From assembly GCF_003095395.1 (NCBI RefSeq), contig NZ_QEIJ01000002.1, positions 310,001-374,000 of the forward strand: DNA of 64,000 nt. The letters run 5' to 3'. This DNA is from Microbacterium sp. Gd 4-13. GTDB lineage: Bacteria; Actinomycetota; Actinomycetes; Actinomycetales; Microbacteriaceae. Positions 27,155 through 35,732 of the stretch are shown one piece after another; the first letter of the stretch is position 1; each line of letters begins with the position of its first letter. The position numbers and the translations under genes are program-made. Under the pieces are notes generated by a model. That model made no database searches, had not been told where the DNA came from, and was given only the letters and a program-made list of their open reading frames with translations.

Positions 27155-27769
27155 TCAGGCGAGCTCGGCAATGATCGGGTGGATGGCCGCGTCGAACGCG
27201 ACCACGTCGCCGCGCAGTCCGTCGGTCACGGCGACCGTGAGCGAACCGATCCACCACACCCCGCGCTGGGTCAGCGGAAGTACTTGCACGTTGAGCTCGA
27301 ACGAGTGCGCGCGCCGGCCGACGCGACGCTCGTGCTCGGCGATCGCGCTGGCGTAGGCGCGATACGACACCCCGGGCCTGCCGCCCGAGTCGGACGAATA
27401 CCGTTCGTTCTCGGCCCGCGCGTAGGCGAGAGAGGCTCTCGCGTGCGGCACGATCGCGGCCCGCAGATCGGCCGCTCCCTGGGCGGGCAGCGCGATCATG
27501 GTCTCGAAGTCGTCGACGAGCTCGAGCGGCACGGGCGAGGGGTGGGCCTGCGGCTCCACCGTCATCGCCCAGTACTCTCGCCACTGCCGCTCCAGCCGGG
27601 ACTGGGTCTCGTCGTCGCGCTCGGGGCCGGTGCGGGCGGGCACGCCGCGCAGGTGGGGCAGCTCGTCGGGGGAGCGCACCCCGATGGCCTGCCGGAGGTA
27701 GAGCGCGAGCAGCACCGCGACCCCCGCGTCCTCGCGGATCGTCCACTCCGGACCGCCGGTGCCCGCCAT
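27155..27769 (-). CDS. Conserved-looking hypothetical protein
   Basis: A 204-residue soluble protein with no signal peptide or membrane helix. It has a mainly helical first half (WTIREDAGVAVLLALYLRQAIG, ERQWREYWAMTVEP) and a possible beta C-terminal half (SFELNVQVLPLTQRGVWWIGSLTVAVTDGL). I do not recognise it. Its start is well supported: a minus-strand TACAAT (27776-27781) ends six bases before the ATG. The upstream region carries the first copy of the palindromic repeat (27803-27868). Confidence 0.65.
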   Translation of the reverse strand: MAGTGGPEWTIREDAGVAVLLALYLRQAIGVRSPDELPHLRGVPARTGPERDDETQSRLERQWREYWAMTVEPQAHPSPVPLELVDDFETMIALPAQGAADLRAAIVPHARASLAYARAENERYSSDSGGRPGVSYRAYASAIAEHERRVGRRAHSFELNVQVLPLTQRGVWWIGSLTVAVTDGLRGDVVAFDAAIHPIIAELA

Positions 27770-27802
27770 GCCGCCATTGTAGGTGTGCGCCCCGCCCCCG
27801 GC

Positions 27803-27868
27803 GGAGGAGATCTCACGAGCGGAGGATGCTGCGGGCGCGCCGGGTCAGCCCCCGGTGAGAACTCCTCC
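27803..27868. repeat. Palindromic repeat copy 1 (upstream of DUF559 gene)
   Basis: The left arm GGAGGAGATCTCAC (27803-27816) and right arm GTGAGAACTCCTCC (27855-27868) are inverted and match at 13 of 14 bases. The same outer arms flank copy 2 at 28832-28897, and both copies continue into CGTTCG. The inner part is less symmetric than in copy 2. It lies 105 bp before the DUF559 gene. Confidence 0.85.
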
Positions 27869-27973
27869 GTTCGCGACACCGCCCGCTCCTCCCCAGCCGC
27901 TGCGCGCTGCGGTTCGTCCCCATCCCTCCGGCGCGTCGAGCGGAGGGATCCTCTCGTCGGTCAGGGTCGGGGG

Positions 27974-28819
27974 ATGCGTGAACGCGATCTGGCACGACTC
28001 GTGACGGCTCTGCGGGCGGGAGGCGGTCTCGCCCGCAGCATCCGTCTGGTCCAGGAGGGTCATCCGCACCGCACCATCACTGCGGCGATCGAACGCGGAC
28101 TCGCCATCCGGGTCCGGCGGTCGTGGATCGCCCTGCCCGACGCCGACCCCGCCCTCCTCGAGGCGGCTCGGGCCGGGGTGGTGCTCTCGTGCATCACCCA
28201 GGCCCAGCGGCTCGGGCTCTGGGTGCTCGATGCATCCGAGTGGCACGTCGCCGCCCCTCCGAATGCGGGCCGCGTCGATGTGCCCGCCGGGGTGCACGTG
28301 CACCGGGCCCGGCCCCTTCTCCCGCGAGCCGCCGACGTGCTCGGCGATCCGATCCAGAACGTGCTCGCCCTCGTCGCGGCCTGCCAGCCGTTCGAGACGG
28401 CGCTCGCGGTATGGGAATCGGCGCTCCGCACGCAGCGGGTCGACGCTCTCGAGCTGCAGCGTCTTCCCTTCGGGGCGCGGGCGCGCGAGATCCTGGCTGT
28501 GGCCCAGCCGTTCTCCGATTCGGGGCTCGAGTCGTTCGTGCTGCCGAGGCTGAGGTGGATGCGGTTGCGCATCATCGCGCAGGCGTGGATCGCCGGGCGC
28601 CCCGTCGACTTCCTCATCGGTGACCGCCTGGTGCTGCAGATCGACGGCGGCCATCACGTCGGCGCCCAGCGCGAACGCGACGTGCGGCACGACGCCGAGT
28701 TGGCACTGCGCGGGTATCACGTGATCCGCGTCGGGTACCGGCAGGTCGTCGACGACTGGCTGTCGGTGCAGGATCTCCTCTCTCGCGCCATCGCTCAGGG
28801 ACTCCACCTCGCCGCCTGA
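27974..28819 (+). CDS. DUF559-domain protein (VSR-endonuclease-like C-terminus)
   Basis: A 281-residue soluble protein. The N-terminal part (DLARLVTALRAGGGLARSIRLVQEG, then AAIERGLAIRVRRSWIALP) looks like the winged-helix of AbiEi-type antitoxins. The C-terminal part (GLESFVLPRLRWMRLRIIAQAWIAGRPVDFLIGDRLVLQIDGGHH, in part, then AELALRGYHVIRVGYRQVV) is the DUF559 restriction-like fold with E, D and Q/D acidic positions. Such genes are common and multi-copy in actinobacteria, and their job is unknown. CAGGGT (27962-27967) ends six bases before ATG 27974. The gene is bracketed by two copies of a palindromic repeat. Confidence 0.82.
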   Translation: MRERDLARLVTALRAGGGLARSIRLVQEGHPHRTITAAIERGLAIRVRRSWIALPDADPALLEAARAGVVLSCITQAQRLGLWVLDASEWHVAAPPNAGRVDVPAGVHVHRARPLLPRAADVLGDPIQNVLALVAACQPFETALAVWESALRTQRVDALELQRLPFGARAREILAVAQPFSDSGLESFVLPRLRWMRLRIIAQAWIAGRPVDFLIGDRLVLQIDGGHHVGAQRERDVRHDAELALRGYHVIRVGYRQVVDDWLSVQDLLSRAIAQGLHLAA

Positions 28820-28831
28820 CGTGCAACCACG

Positions 28832-28897
28832 GGAGGAGATCTCACGAGGGGAGGACCCTTGGGGCCTGCAGCATCCTCCCCTCGTGAGAACTCCTCC
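28832..28897. repeat. Palindromic repeat copy 2 (downstream of DUF559 gene)
   Basis: The two 24-base arms (28832-28855 and 28874-28897) are inverted and match at 23 of 24 positions around an 18-nt spacer. The outer arm is the same sequence as in copy 1. It begins 12 bp after the DUF559 stop. It could act as a terminator, but the shared sequence with copy 1 says it is a repeat family. Confidence 0.9.
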
Positions 28898-28955
28898 GTT
28901 CGACGGCGGCGGTCACGGCGCAGACCGCGCCGCGGCGCGCCGGTAGGCTGTCACC

Positions 28956-30086
28956 GTGGCTGAAGCTCCCCGCAATCCCTACTCCGACGCCGGCGTGGAC
29001 ACGGCTGCGGGTGACCGCGCGGTAGAGCTCATGAAGGCCGCCGTCCGCCGCACGCACGGCCCCGAGGTGCTCGGCGGCGTCGGCGGTTTCGCCGGCCTGT
29101 TCGACGCCTCGGCACTGCTCGGCTACAGCCGCCCGCTGCTGGCGTCCAGCACCGACGGCGTCGGCACGAAGGTCGCGATCGCGCAGGCCATCGACAAGCA
29201 CGACACGATTGGCCTCGACCTGGTCGGCATGGTCGTCGACGACATCGTCGTGGTGGGAGCCAAGCCGCTCTTCATGACCGACTACATCGCGTGCGGCAAG
29301 ATCTTCCCCGAGCGCATCGCCGACATCGTCGCGGGTATCGCACGCGGCTGCGCCGAGACCGGCACCGCGCTCGTCGGCGGCGAGACGGCGGAGCACCCGG
29401 GCCTGCTCGGTCCTCACGACTACGACGTCGCCGGCGCGGCCACGGGCGTGGTCGAGGCCGATCGGATCCTCGGCGCCGAGCGCGTGCGCCCGGGCGACGT
29501 GGTGCTGGCCCTCGCCTCCAGCGGCCTGCACTCGAACGGCTATTCGCTCGTGCGTCACATCGTCTCGGGCCGCGGCATCCAGTACGGCGACGTCGCCGCC
29601 GACTTCGGCGTGACGTGGGGTGAGGCGCTCCTCGAGCCGACCCGCCTCTATACGACCCCTCTCCTCGGACTCGTCGACGCCCTCGGCGACGGCGTGCACG
29701 CGCTGACCCACGTCACCGGTGGGGGCATCGCCGCGAATCTCGCGCGCGTGCTGCCGCGCGGCACCTGGGTCGACGTCGATCGCTCGACGTGGTCGCCGCC
29801 GCCGGTCTTCCGCGTGCTGGCTGACCTGGGGGCTCTCTCCCTCACCGAGACCGAGGGCACGTGGAACCTCGGCATCGGCTTCCTCGCGGTCGTCTCGGCC
29901 GAGAAGGCGGATGCTGCCGCCGCCCATCTGACGGCCCTCGGCATCCAGACGTGGCCGGTCGGCACGATCCACGACAGCGCCCTCCCCGACGGCGACTTCG
30001 AACAGGGCGCCAAGGGCGTCGACGGGGGAGCAGTGCGGCTCGTGGGCGCCTACGCCGACGGCTCATCCGAAACCGGAGCGAACTAA
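28956..30086 (+). CDS. purM: PurM, AIR synthetase
   Basis: Phosphoribosylformylglycinamidine cyclo-ligase has 376 residues and carries out ATP-dependent ring closure in purine step five. Marks are NPYSDAGVDTAAGDRAVELMK, SSTDGVGTKVAIA, DLVGMVVDDIVVVGAKPLFMTDYIACGK, VGGETAEHPG and ASSGLHSNGYSLVR. The GTG start has TAGGCT (28944-28949) ending six bases upstream, so a leaderless message is likely. purF follows after six bases, so the pair is one operon. Confidence 0.97.
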   Translation: MAEAPRNPYSDAGVDTAAGDRAVELMKAAVRRTHGPEVLGGVGGFAGLFDASALLGYSRPLLASSTDGVGTKVAIAQAIDKHDTIGLDLVGMVVDDIVVVGAKPLFMTDYIACGKIFPERIADIVAGIARGCAETGTALVGGETAEHPGLLGPHDYDVAGAATGVVEADRILGAERVRPGDVVLALASSGLHSNGYSLVRHIVSGRGIQYGDVAADFGVTWGEALLEPTRLYTTPLLGLVDALGDGVHALTHVTGGGIAANLARVLPRGTWVDVDRSTWSPPPVFRVLADLGALSLTETEGTWNLGIGFLAVVSAEKADAAAAHLTALGIQTWPVGTIHDSALPDGDFEQGAKGVDGGAVRLVGAYADGSSETGAN

Positions 30087-30092
30087 CACCAC

Positions 30093-31601
30093 ATGTGCGG
30101 AATCGTCGGAATGGTGGGCCAAGGCCCGGTCAACCAGGAAATCTACGACGCCCTCCTCCTCCTGCAGCACCGCGGGCAGGATTCGACGGGTATCGCCACG
30201 GCCGAGTCGAACGGCATCTTCCACATCTCCAAGGCGCGCGGCATGGTGCGCGAGGGCTTCCGCACCCGTGACATGCGCACGCTGCTCGGCGGCATCGGCC
30301 TCGGGCACGTGCGCTACGCCACGAAGGGCACCGCGTCGAACGAAGAAGAGGCGCAGCCGTTCTACGTGAACGCGCCCTACGGCATCGTCCTCGTGCACAA
30401 CGGCAACCTCACGAACACCCGCGAGCTCACTGACGAGCTGTTCCACCGCGACCGCCGCCACCTCAACACGAGCTCCGACACCGAGCTGCTCGTGAACATC
30501 CTCGGCTCCGAGCTGCAGTCCGAGATCGGCGGCCCCGATCTCGACCCCGCGCAGGTCTTCGCCGCGGTGACCCGCGTGCACCAGCGCGTCGAGGGCTCGT
30601 ACGCCGCGATCGCGTTGATCGCCGGATACGGCCTGCTCGCCTTCCGCGACCCGTTCGGCATCCGCCCGCTGATCCTCGGCACCCGCGCGGCCGACCCGTC
30701 GGCGCCCGTCGGCGAATCGATCGGCGTGGAGCCGGTCGGGCACTCCGGCGCGTACGAGTGGGTCGTCGCATCCGAGTCGCTCGTGCTCGAGAACGCGGGC
30801 TTCGAGGTCGTCCGCGACCTGCTGCCCGGTGAGGCGGTCTTCATCACCCTCGACGGCACGCTGCATACGCGGCAGTGCGCACCCGACCCCCAGCTCGTGC
30901 CGTGCTCGTTCGAGTACGTCTACCTCGCCCGGCCCGACTCGGTGATGAACGGCATCGCCGTGTACGAGTCGCGGTTGCGCATGGGCGACCGCCTGGCCGA
31001 CACGATCGCGAAGTACACACCGATCGAGGCCATCGACGTGGTCATGCCCATTCCCGACTCGTCGCGCCCGGCGGCGATGCAGGTGGCGCGCAAGCTCGGC
31101 ATCGAGTACCGCGAGGGCTTCTACAAGAACCGCTACGTCGGGCGCACCTTCATCATGCCCGGGCAAGCGGTGCGCAAGAAGAGCGTGCGACAGAAGCTCA
31201 ACGCCATGTCGAGCGAGTTCAAGGGCAAGAACGTGCTGCTCATCGACGACTCGATCGTGCGCGGCACCACGAGCCGCGAGATCATCCAGATGGCCCGCGA
31301 CGCCGGTGCGAAGACGGTGACGTTCGCGTCGGCGGCGCCGCCCGTGCGCTACCCCCACGTGTACGGCATCAACATGCCCTCACGCGAGGAGCTCGTCGCC
31401 CACAACCGCACGATCCCCGAGATCGCCGAAGAGCTCGGCTGCGACTACCTCGTCTACCAGGAGGTCGACGACCTCAAGGCCGCGATCCTCGAGGGCTCCG
31501 ACGTCACCGACCTCGATATGAGCTGCTTCGACGGTCGCTACATCACCGGCACGGTCTCGGCCGAGTACCTCACCTGGGTCGAGGGTTCGCAATCCTCGTG
31601 A
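30093..31601 (+). CDS. purF: PurF, amidophosphoribosyltransferase
   Basis: Catalyses the first committed step of purine synthesis: PRPP plus glutamine to phosphoribosylamine. 502 residues. The N-terminal nucleophile hydrolase domain begins MCGIVGMVGQG, with Cys2 becoming the catalytic N-terminus. QHRGQDSTGIAT, HVRYATKGTAS and VHNGNLTN follow. The PRPP loop is VLLIDDSIVRGTTSREI. Unlike the Bacillus enzyme no propeptide precedes the cysteine. Immediate purM-purF linkage implies co-expression. There is no good ribosome site in the 6-nt gap (a GGAG lies about 14 bases upstream). Confidence 0.98.
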   Translation: MCGIVGMVGQGPVNQEIYDALLLLQHRGQDSTGIATAESNGIFHISKARGMVREGFRTRDMRTLLGGIGLGHVRYATKGTASNEEEAQPFYVNAPYGIVLVHNGNLTNTRELTDELFHRDRRHLNTSSDTELLVNILGSELQSEIGGPDLDPAQVFAAVTRVHQRVEGSYAAIALIAGYGLLAFRDPFGIRPLILGTRAADPSAPVGESIGVEPVGHSGAYEWVVASESLVLENAGFEVVRDLLPGEAVFITLDGTLHTRQCAPDPQLVPCSFEYVYLARPDSVMNGIAVYESRLRMGDRLADTIAKYTPIEAIDVVMPIPDSSRPAAMQVARKLGIEYREGFYKNRYVGRTFIMPGQAVRKKSVRQKLNAMSSEFKGKNVLLIDDSIVRGTTSREIIQMARDAGAKTVTFASAAPPVRYPHVYGINMPSREELVAHNRTIPEIAEELGCDYLVYQEVDDLKAAILEGSDVTDLDMSCFDGRYITGTVSAEYLTWVEGSQSS

Positions 31602-31614
31602 CCCGGTCGCGGTC

Positions 31615-32832
31615 GTGAGCGGTTCCTCCCGGCCGGTCGGCCGTGTGCTCGTCGTCGTCGGCGTCGTGCTGATGGCCGCGACCCTCCGCATCGCCGTGGC
31701 GTCGTTGTCGCCCGTCATCGATCGCATCGATCGCGATTTCGCCCTGCCGGCCGCGCTCGTCGGGCTCATCGGCATGGCGCCTCCGGCGGCTTTCGCCGTG
31801 ATGGGGATGCTGACACCCGCCATCGAGCGGCGGGTCGGCCTCGAGCGACTCGCACTGGCGGCCGTCGCCGTCGGGGCCGCGGGGCTCGCCGCCCGCGCCC
31901 TCGCCTTCGACGCCTGGTCGCTGTTCGCCGTCACCGCCGTGCTGTTCGCCGCCGTCGGCGTCGGCAACGTGCTGCTCCCCGGCATCGTGAAGAAGTACTT
32001 CCCCCGCAGCGTCGGTGCGATGACCGCGGTGTACACGACCGCGATGACCGTGGCCACTTTCGTGCCGCCGTTGTTCGCCGTGCCCCTGGCCGACTCGCTC
32101 GGCTGGCGGCTGTCGTTCGCGGTGTGGGCGGCGGTCGGGGCCGCTTCCCTCATCCCCTGGTTCGTGATCGCGCTGCGCGCCCGGCGCTCGTCCCGTGACG
32201 CGATGGCGGGGCCGCGCGTCGACGTGGTGCGTCGGCTCGTGCGTCTGCCGCTCGCCTGGGCCCTCGCCGGCACCTTCGCGGTGAACGCCTCGATCGTCTA
32301 CGCGGCCTTCGCGTGGCTGCCGGCGATCCTCGTCGACGTCGCGGGCTCATCGTCCGAGGCAGCGGGAGCGTTGCTCGCGCTGTTCGCCCTGGTCGGGCTG
32401 CCCTGCACGCTTCTCGTGCCCCTGCTCGTCGCCCGCTACCGCGTGATCCGCAGCCTCTACGCGGTGGCGGTCGGCGGTGGTCTCGTCGCGATCGCCGGAC
32501 TGCTCTTCGCGCCGGCCGCAGCGACGGCGCTGTGGGTCGTGCTCCTGGGGCTACCGCCGCTGTTGTTCCCGATGATGCTGGTGCTGCTGGGGCTCCGCAC
32601 GCGCGCGCACGACACCGCCGTGGCGACGAGCGGGTTCGTCCAGAGCGTCGGCTATGCCTTCGCGGCCCTCGTGCCCTTGGCGATCGGGGTCACGCATGAG
32701 GTCACCGGCGGCTGGACGGCCGCGCTGGTGATCCTCGGCGTCGTGATCGCGATGGCCGCGCCCGCCGCATTCTTCGTCGTGCGCTCCGGCACGGTGGAAG
32801 ACGAGTGGGAACGACGACACGGTCCCTGGTGA
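31615..32832 (+). CDS. MFS transporter, CynX/NimT-like
   Basis: A 12-helix major facilitator of 405 residues. The first helix LMAATLRIAVASLSPVIDRI and the VGNVLLPGIVKKYFP segment are characteristic of the CynX/NimT group (cyanate and 2-nitroimidazole transport relatives). The substrate is unknown. The GTG lies only 13 bases after purF with no clear ribosome site, so it may be expressed by readthrough from purMF. A nucleobase or analogue exporter would fit that neighbourhood but is a guess. Confidence 0.82.
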   Translation: MSGSSRPVGRVLVVVGVVLMAATLRIAVASLSPVIDRIDRDFALPAALVGLIGMAPPAAFAVMGMLTPAIERRVGLERLALAAVAVGAAGLAARALAFDAWSLFAVTAVLFAAVGVGNVLLPGIVKKYFPRSVGAMTAVYTTAMTVATFVPPLFAVPLADSLGWRLSFAVWAAVGAASLIPWFVIALRARRSSRDAMAGPRVDVVRRLVRLPLAWALAGTFAVNASIVYAAFAWLPAILVDVAGSSSEAAGALLALFALVGLPCTLLVPLLVARYRVIRSLYAVAVGGGLVAIAGLLFAPAAATALWVVLLGLPPLLFPMMLVLLGLRTRAHDTAVATSGFVQSVGYAFAALVPLAIGVTHEVTGGWTAALVILGVVIAMAAPAAFFVVRSGTVEDEWERRHGPW

Positions 32833-32846
32833 GGAGTCGAGAAGCC

Positions 32847-33065
32847 TCAGCGGCTCACGTGCGGGGTGGACGACTGAGGAGTGTCTTCCTCTTCGCCTTC
32901 TTCGTCGTCGTCGAACTCGTCCGCCCACTTGTCTTCGTAAGCGTTCTCGTCGGCGTCGGGGTGCCCGAGCTCGCGCTCGAGTGCCGAGTAGTTCACCGAC
33001 GGGCTGAACGACTTGAGTTCCCGGGCGATCTTGGTGTGCTTCGCCTTTTGACGGCCACGCCCCAT
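32847..33065 (-). CDS. DUF3073 small acidic protein
   Basis: A 72-residue protein conserved across actinobacteria: basic start MGRGRQKAKHTKIARELKSFSP, then YSALERELG and a very acidic tail (EFDDDEEGEEEDTPQ). Its function is unknown. The internal ATG 33065 is chosen over a longer reading because GAGGGGG lies nine bases upstream and the conserved family begins MGRGRQ. It often lies near purF/purM in actinobacteria, as here. Confidence 0.9.
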   Translation of the reverse strand: MGRGRQKAKHTKIARELKSFSPSVNYSALERELGHPDADENAYEDKWADEFDDDEEGEEEDTPQSSTPHVSR

Positions 33066-33205
33066 GCGAGACCCCCTCATTTGACTGACGCGGGCTTGTC
33101 CAGCCCGGTATTCGCGGATCCGGATTGAAGCCGGTAAGAGTAGCATTCAGGATATCACGGTGGCCTCCTGCGCTTCCCGCGCCGGGGGGCGAGAGGACGC
33201 GAGCG

Positions 33206-33754
33206 ATGAGCGACGAAGCATCCCTGCTGCCCGACGGGCCGGTCTCCGGCTCGCCCGACGTGCCGCGCGGCGCGGTGATCGCCGGTGTCGCGCCGGGCGT
33301 GAGTCCCCGGGTCGTGGTCGAGGCCGCGCGATTCGCGAGGCTGTCGTCGGCGCCCCTCGCGGTCGTGCACGTCGATGTCAGCCGGTTCGTCACGTTCGAA
33401 GATCCCGACGGCTACGTCCACTCCTCGCAGGTCGAGCTGGCCGCCGACGCCGCCCGGGCCCAACTCGAAGAGGTCGAGGGAGCCGCCCGCCGCGCTCTGG
33501 TCGACACCGACGTCGCGTGGTCGGTGCACCAGCTCGTCGGAGATCCGGCGACGGCGCTGGCGCGACTCGGCGATCGGATCGACTCTCCTCTGCTGGTGGT
33601 CGGCACCCGCCGTCGGGGTCTGGGCGAGTCGATCCGCGAGTTCTTCACGGGATCGGTCGCCGCCCGGCTCACCCACCGGCAGCACCGGCCGGTGCTGGTG
33701 GTCCCGCTGGGTGAACCGGTGCCCGACGACCAGGAGATCGACTGGGGACTGTGA
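33206..33754 (+). CDS. Universal stress protein (UspA domain)
   Basis: A 182-residue protein with one Usp fold: GAVIAGVAPGVSPRVVVEAARFARLSSAPLAVVHVDVSR (in part), and the C-terminal ATP-binding motif LLVVGTRRRGLGESIREFFTGSVAARLTHRQHRPVLVVPLG (in part), of the form G-2x-G-9x-G-S. A role in stress survival is general to the family. GAGAGGA about eight bases upstream fixes ATG 33206. TAGCAT (33141-33146) is a possible -10. Confidence 0.87.
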   Translation: MSDEASLLPDGPVSGSPDVPRGAVIAGVAPGVSPRVVVEAARFARLSSAPLAVVHVDVSRFVTFEDPDGYVHSSQVELAADAARAQLEEVEGAARRALVDTDVAWSVHQLVGDPATALARLGDRIDSPLLVVGTRRRGLGESIREFFTGSVAARLTHRQHRPVLVVPLGEPVPDDQEIDWGL

Positions 33755-33757
33755 CAC

Positions 33758-34366
33758 TCAGCCCTGCATGGCCCGGGTGAGGGCTCGGGATGCGTCGTCG
33801 AGTGCCGCTTCCAGGGCGTCCACCGTCGAGGCGGTGAGCGTTCCGCCCCGCGCGACGCGGGTGCGCAGGTCGCTGCGGACCCGCGCTCGGAACTCGCTGA
33901 CGAGGGCGTCGGCCCGGTGCAGCTGCTCACGGCTGCGGATGCGGGGATCGTCGTCGGCCGAGGGCGGCGCGGGCTCGGCGCGCTCCTCGCGCGAGGCGGC
34001 GGCGAGATCGGCGCGGAGGCTTCGCATCGCGTCACGGACGCTGCCGCGCACCTCCTGGGCGATGAGCCTCACGCTGTCTGCGAGGTCATCCTGGATGCCG
34101 CGGAGGTCGCCGGCGCGAGCGGCCACCTCGGTGCGACCGGCGTCGGTGATCTCGTAGACGGTCTTGCGCCCGTCGACGGTCTTCGTCACGAGTCCCTCCT
34201 CCTCGAGCTTGGCCAGGCGGGGGTAGATCGTGCCGGCCGAGGGTGTGTAGGTGCCGCCGGTGCGGTCGGACAGCGCCTGCATGAGGTCGTAGCCGTGTCG
34301 CGGCGACTCGTCGAGCAGACTCAGCAGATAGAGGCGCAGATCGCCGTGCGAGAACACCGGGCTCAT
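33758..34366 (-). CDS. PadR-family regulator of the DUF4097 operon
   Basis: A PadR repressor of 202 residues: winged helix HGDLRLYLLSLLDESPRHGYDLMQALSDRTGGTYTPSAGTIYPRLAKLEEEGLV (in part), wing VDGRKTVYEITDAGRTEV, and a long helical C-terminus of about 110 residues that is not the usual short PadR tail. It overlaps the upstream DUF4097 gene by 4 nt, so both share the promoter with twin palindromes at 35259-35301, its likely sites. Confidence 0.88.
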   Translation of the reverse strand: MSPVFSHGDLRLYLLSLLDESPRHGYDLMQALSDRTGGTYTPSAGTIYPRLAKLEEEGLVTKTVDGRKTVYEITDAGRTEVAARAGDLRGIQDDLADSVRLIAQEVRGSVRDAMRSLRADLAAASREERAEPAPPSADDDPRIRSREQLHRADALVSEFRARVRSDLRTRVARGGTLTASTVDALEAALDDASRALTRAMQG

Positions 34367-35238
34367 CGCTCTTCCTCCGAGTCGTGCTCGTGTGCCGCGG
34401 GCGTCACGGCGGGCGACTCGGTCGAGGCGAGCGCCGGGCGGCGCAGCACCGTCAGATCGCCCGAGACGGCGTTGGTGCGGATGTCGACGAAGTTGCCCGC
34501 GAGCTCACCGGACGAGCCGGTGTAGTTGGTGGGCCCGGAGCCCGAACGCACGACGCCGTCGATCTGCACGCGTCCGCTCACGGTGCGCACGACGTAGTTC
34601 GCGGCGAGCCCCTCGTCGAGGCGCACGGTGGCGTTGCCGCTGACGGTGTTGACGTTGATGGCGTGGACGGGGCCGCTCGGGTCCACGAGCACCGATCCCG
34701 AGACCGTGTCGACGGAGGTCCGGGTGATCTCGCCGGTGGCGGCGACGTCGCCCGAGACGCTGTTGGCGGTGAGTGCACCGCGGAGCTCCCGCACCTGCAC
34801 GTCGCCGGAGACGGCGTTGAGGGTGAGATCGCCGTCGAGTCCGTCGACGATGATGTCGCCCGAGACGGTGTTGAGCCGCGCCGAGGTCGTGAGGCCCGCC
34901 ACGAGGGCGCTCGCGCTCACGACACCGAGGGTGAAGGCGATGTCGCGGGGTACGGCCACGCTGATCTCCGCCTTGGGGCCGCCGGCCCCGAAGTTGCGGA
35001 ACACTTCGAGGAAGTTGTCCCAGCGCAGCTGAGGGTGGTCGATCTCGAGCGCGTCGCCCGACATCTCGATGCGCAGGTCTTTCACCGTCACGCCGTGCAC
35101 CTCGATGCGCACGCCCGGTTCGTCATGGGCGACGACGTCGATCTGGCCACCGACGAGGCCGGCCTTCAGCGAGCGCACCGTCTCGATGTCGATGACGCGC
35201 GTCTCGCCCGGGTGGATGATCCACTTCTCCACAGTCAT
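34363..35238 (-). CDS. DUF4097 beta-helix protein
   Basis: A 291-residue protein built of repeated beta turns: a recurring T-x-SGD-type unit (LNTVSGDIIVDGLDG, LNAVSGDVQVRELRG, ANSVSGDVAATGE, VDTVSGSVLVD, VNTVSGNATVR, VRTVSGRVQIDG, TNAVSGDLTVL), as in DUF4097/LiaG-like bactofilin-type folds. No signal peptide is present; the N-terminus is EKWIIHPGETRVIDIETVRSL. Relatives often sit with PadR regulators and envelope-stress genes. AAGGAG eight bases upstream fixes ATG 35238. -10 GACTAT (35254-35259, minus strand) is likely. Confidence 0.85.
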   Translation of the reverse strand: MTVEKWIIHPGETRVIDIETVRSLKAGLVGGQIDVVAHDEPGVRIEVHGVTVKDLRIEMSGDALEIDHPQLRWDNFLEVFRNFGAGGPKAEISVAVPRDIAFTLGVVSASALVAGLTTSARLNTVSGDIIVDGLDGDLTLNAVSGDVQVRELRGALTANSVSGDVAATGEITRTSVDTVSGSVLVDPSGPVHAINVNTVSGNATVRLDEGLAANYVVRTVSGRVQIDGVVRSGSGPTNYTGSSGELAGNFVDIRTNAVSGDLTVLRRPALASTESPAVTPAAHEHDSEEER

Positions 35239-35258
35239 GGTCGACTCCTTCACATAGT

Positions 35259-35301
35259 CGCGATATATCGCGTTGCGAAGAAGGTAACACGATATATCGC
35301 G
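35259..35301. promoter_or_regulatory. Twin palindromic operators of the PadR-DUF4097 operon
   Basis: CGCGATATATCGCG (35259-35272) is a perfect 14-bp palindrome. CACGATATATCGCG (35288-35301) is a second copy with one change. Centres are 29 bp apart. The first lies directly upstream of the -10 GACTAT on the minus strand, inside the spacer, and so would block the DUF4097-padR promoter. Confidence 0.85.
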
Positions 35302-35361
35302 TCTTGCCAGAGTCATTGTCGATGAGTCGCGCGCGGTGGCTCGCGTGCGACGGGCGGCGCG

Positions 35362-35700
35362 TCAGGCCGGGCGGGTGAGGTGGATGCTCGCCCAGTCGCG
35401 GATCTGGTCGAGCGCGGGAACGAGGGCGCGCCCGCTGTCGGTGAGGTCGTACCGGACGCTCACCGGCGGGCCGGCCGCGACCGTCCGCGTGACAAGGCTG
35501 TTCGCGGCGAGTTCGCTCAGGCGCTCCGAGAGCATCGAGTCGCTGATGCCGTCGAGGGCTCTCCGCAGATCGGAGAAGGATGCTTCGCCGCCGCCCAGGA
35601 CGGCGAGGATCATGCCGTTCCAGCGCTTCCCCAGCACGACGAACGCGTGGGTGAGCGCGGCGTCGCAACTCCGCGCGTCGTGAGGGCTCGCCGCATCCAT
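35362..35700 (-). CDS. HxlR-family regulator of azoreductase-like gene
   Basis: An HxlR winged-helix protein of 112 residues: CDAALTHAFVVLGKRWNGMILAVLGGGEASFSDLRRAL (in part), DGISDSMLSERLSELAANSLV and wing PVSVRYDLTDSGRAL. The N-terminal cysteine of SCDAAL is the position used for redox or electrophile sensing in HypR/QorR relatives. It is divergent from an NAD(P)H-quinone reductase-like gene. A minus-strand TAGACT (35707-35712) ends six bases before the ATG, so it is probably leaderless. Confidence 0.9.
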   Translation of the reverse strand: MDAASPHDARSCDAALTHAFVVLGKRWNGMILAVLGGGEASFSDLRRALDGISDSMLSERLSELAANSLVTRTVAAGPPVSVRYDLTDSGRALVPALDQIRDWASIHLTRPA

Positions 35701-35732
35701 GGAGTCAGTCTACTGTGCTATCTTTTGCGTGG

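Noticed and set aside
27775..28955. Insertion sequence with terminal inverted repeats
   Set aside because: The two repeat copies are each palindromes rather than single inverted ends, I see no target duplication, and the gene between is not a transposase.
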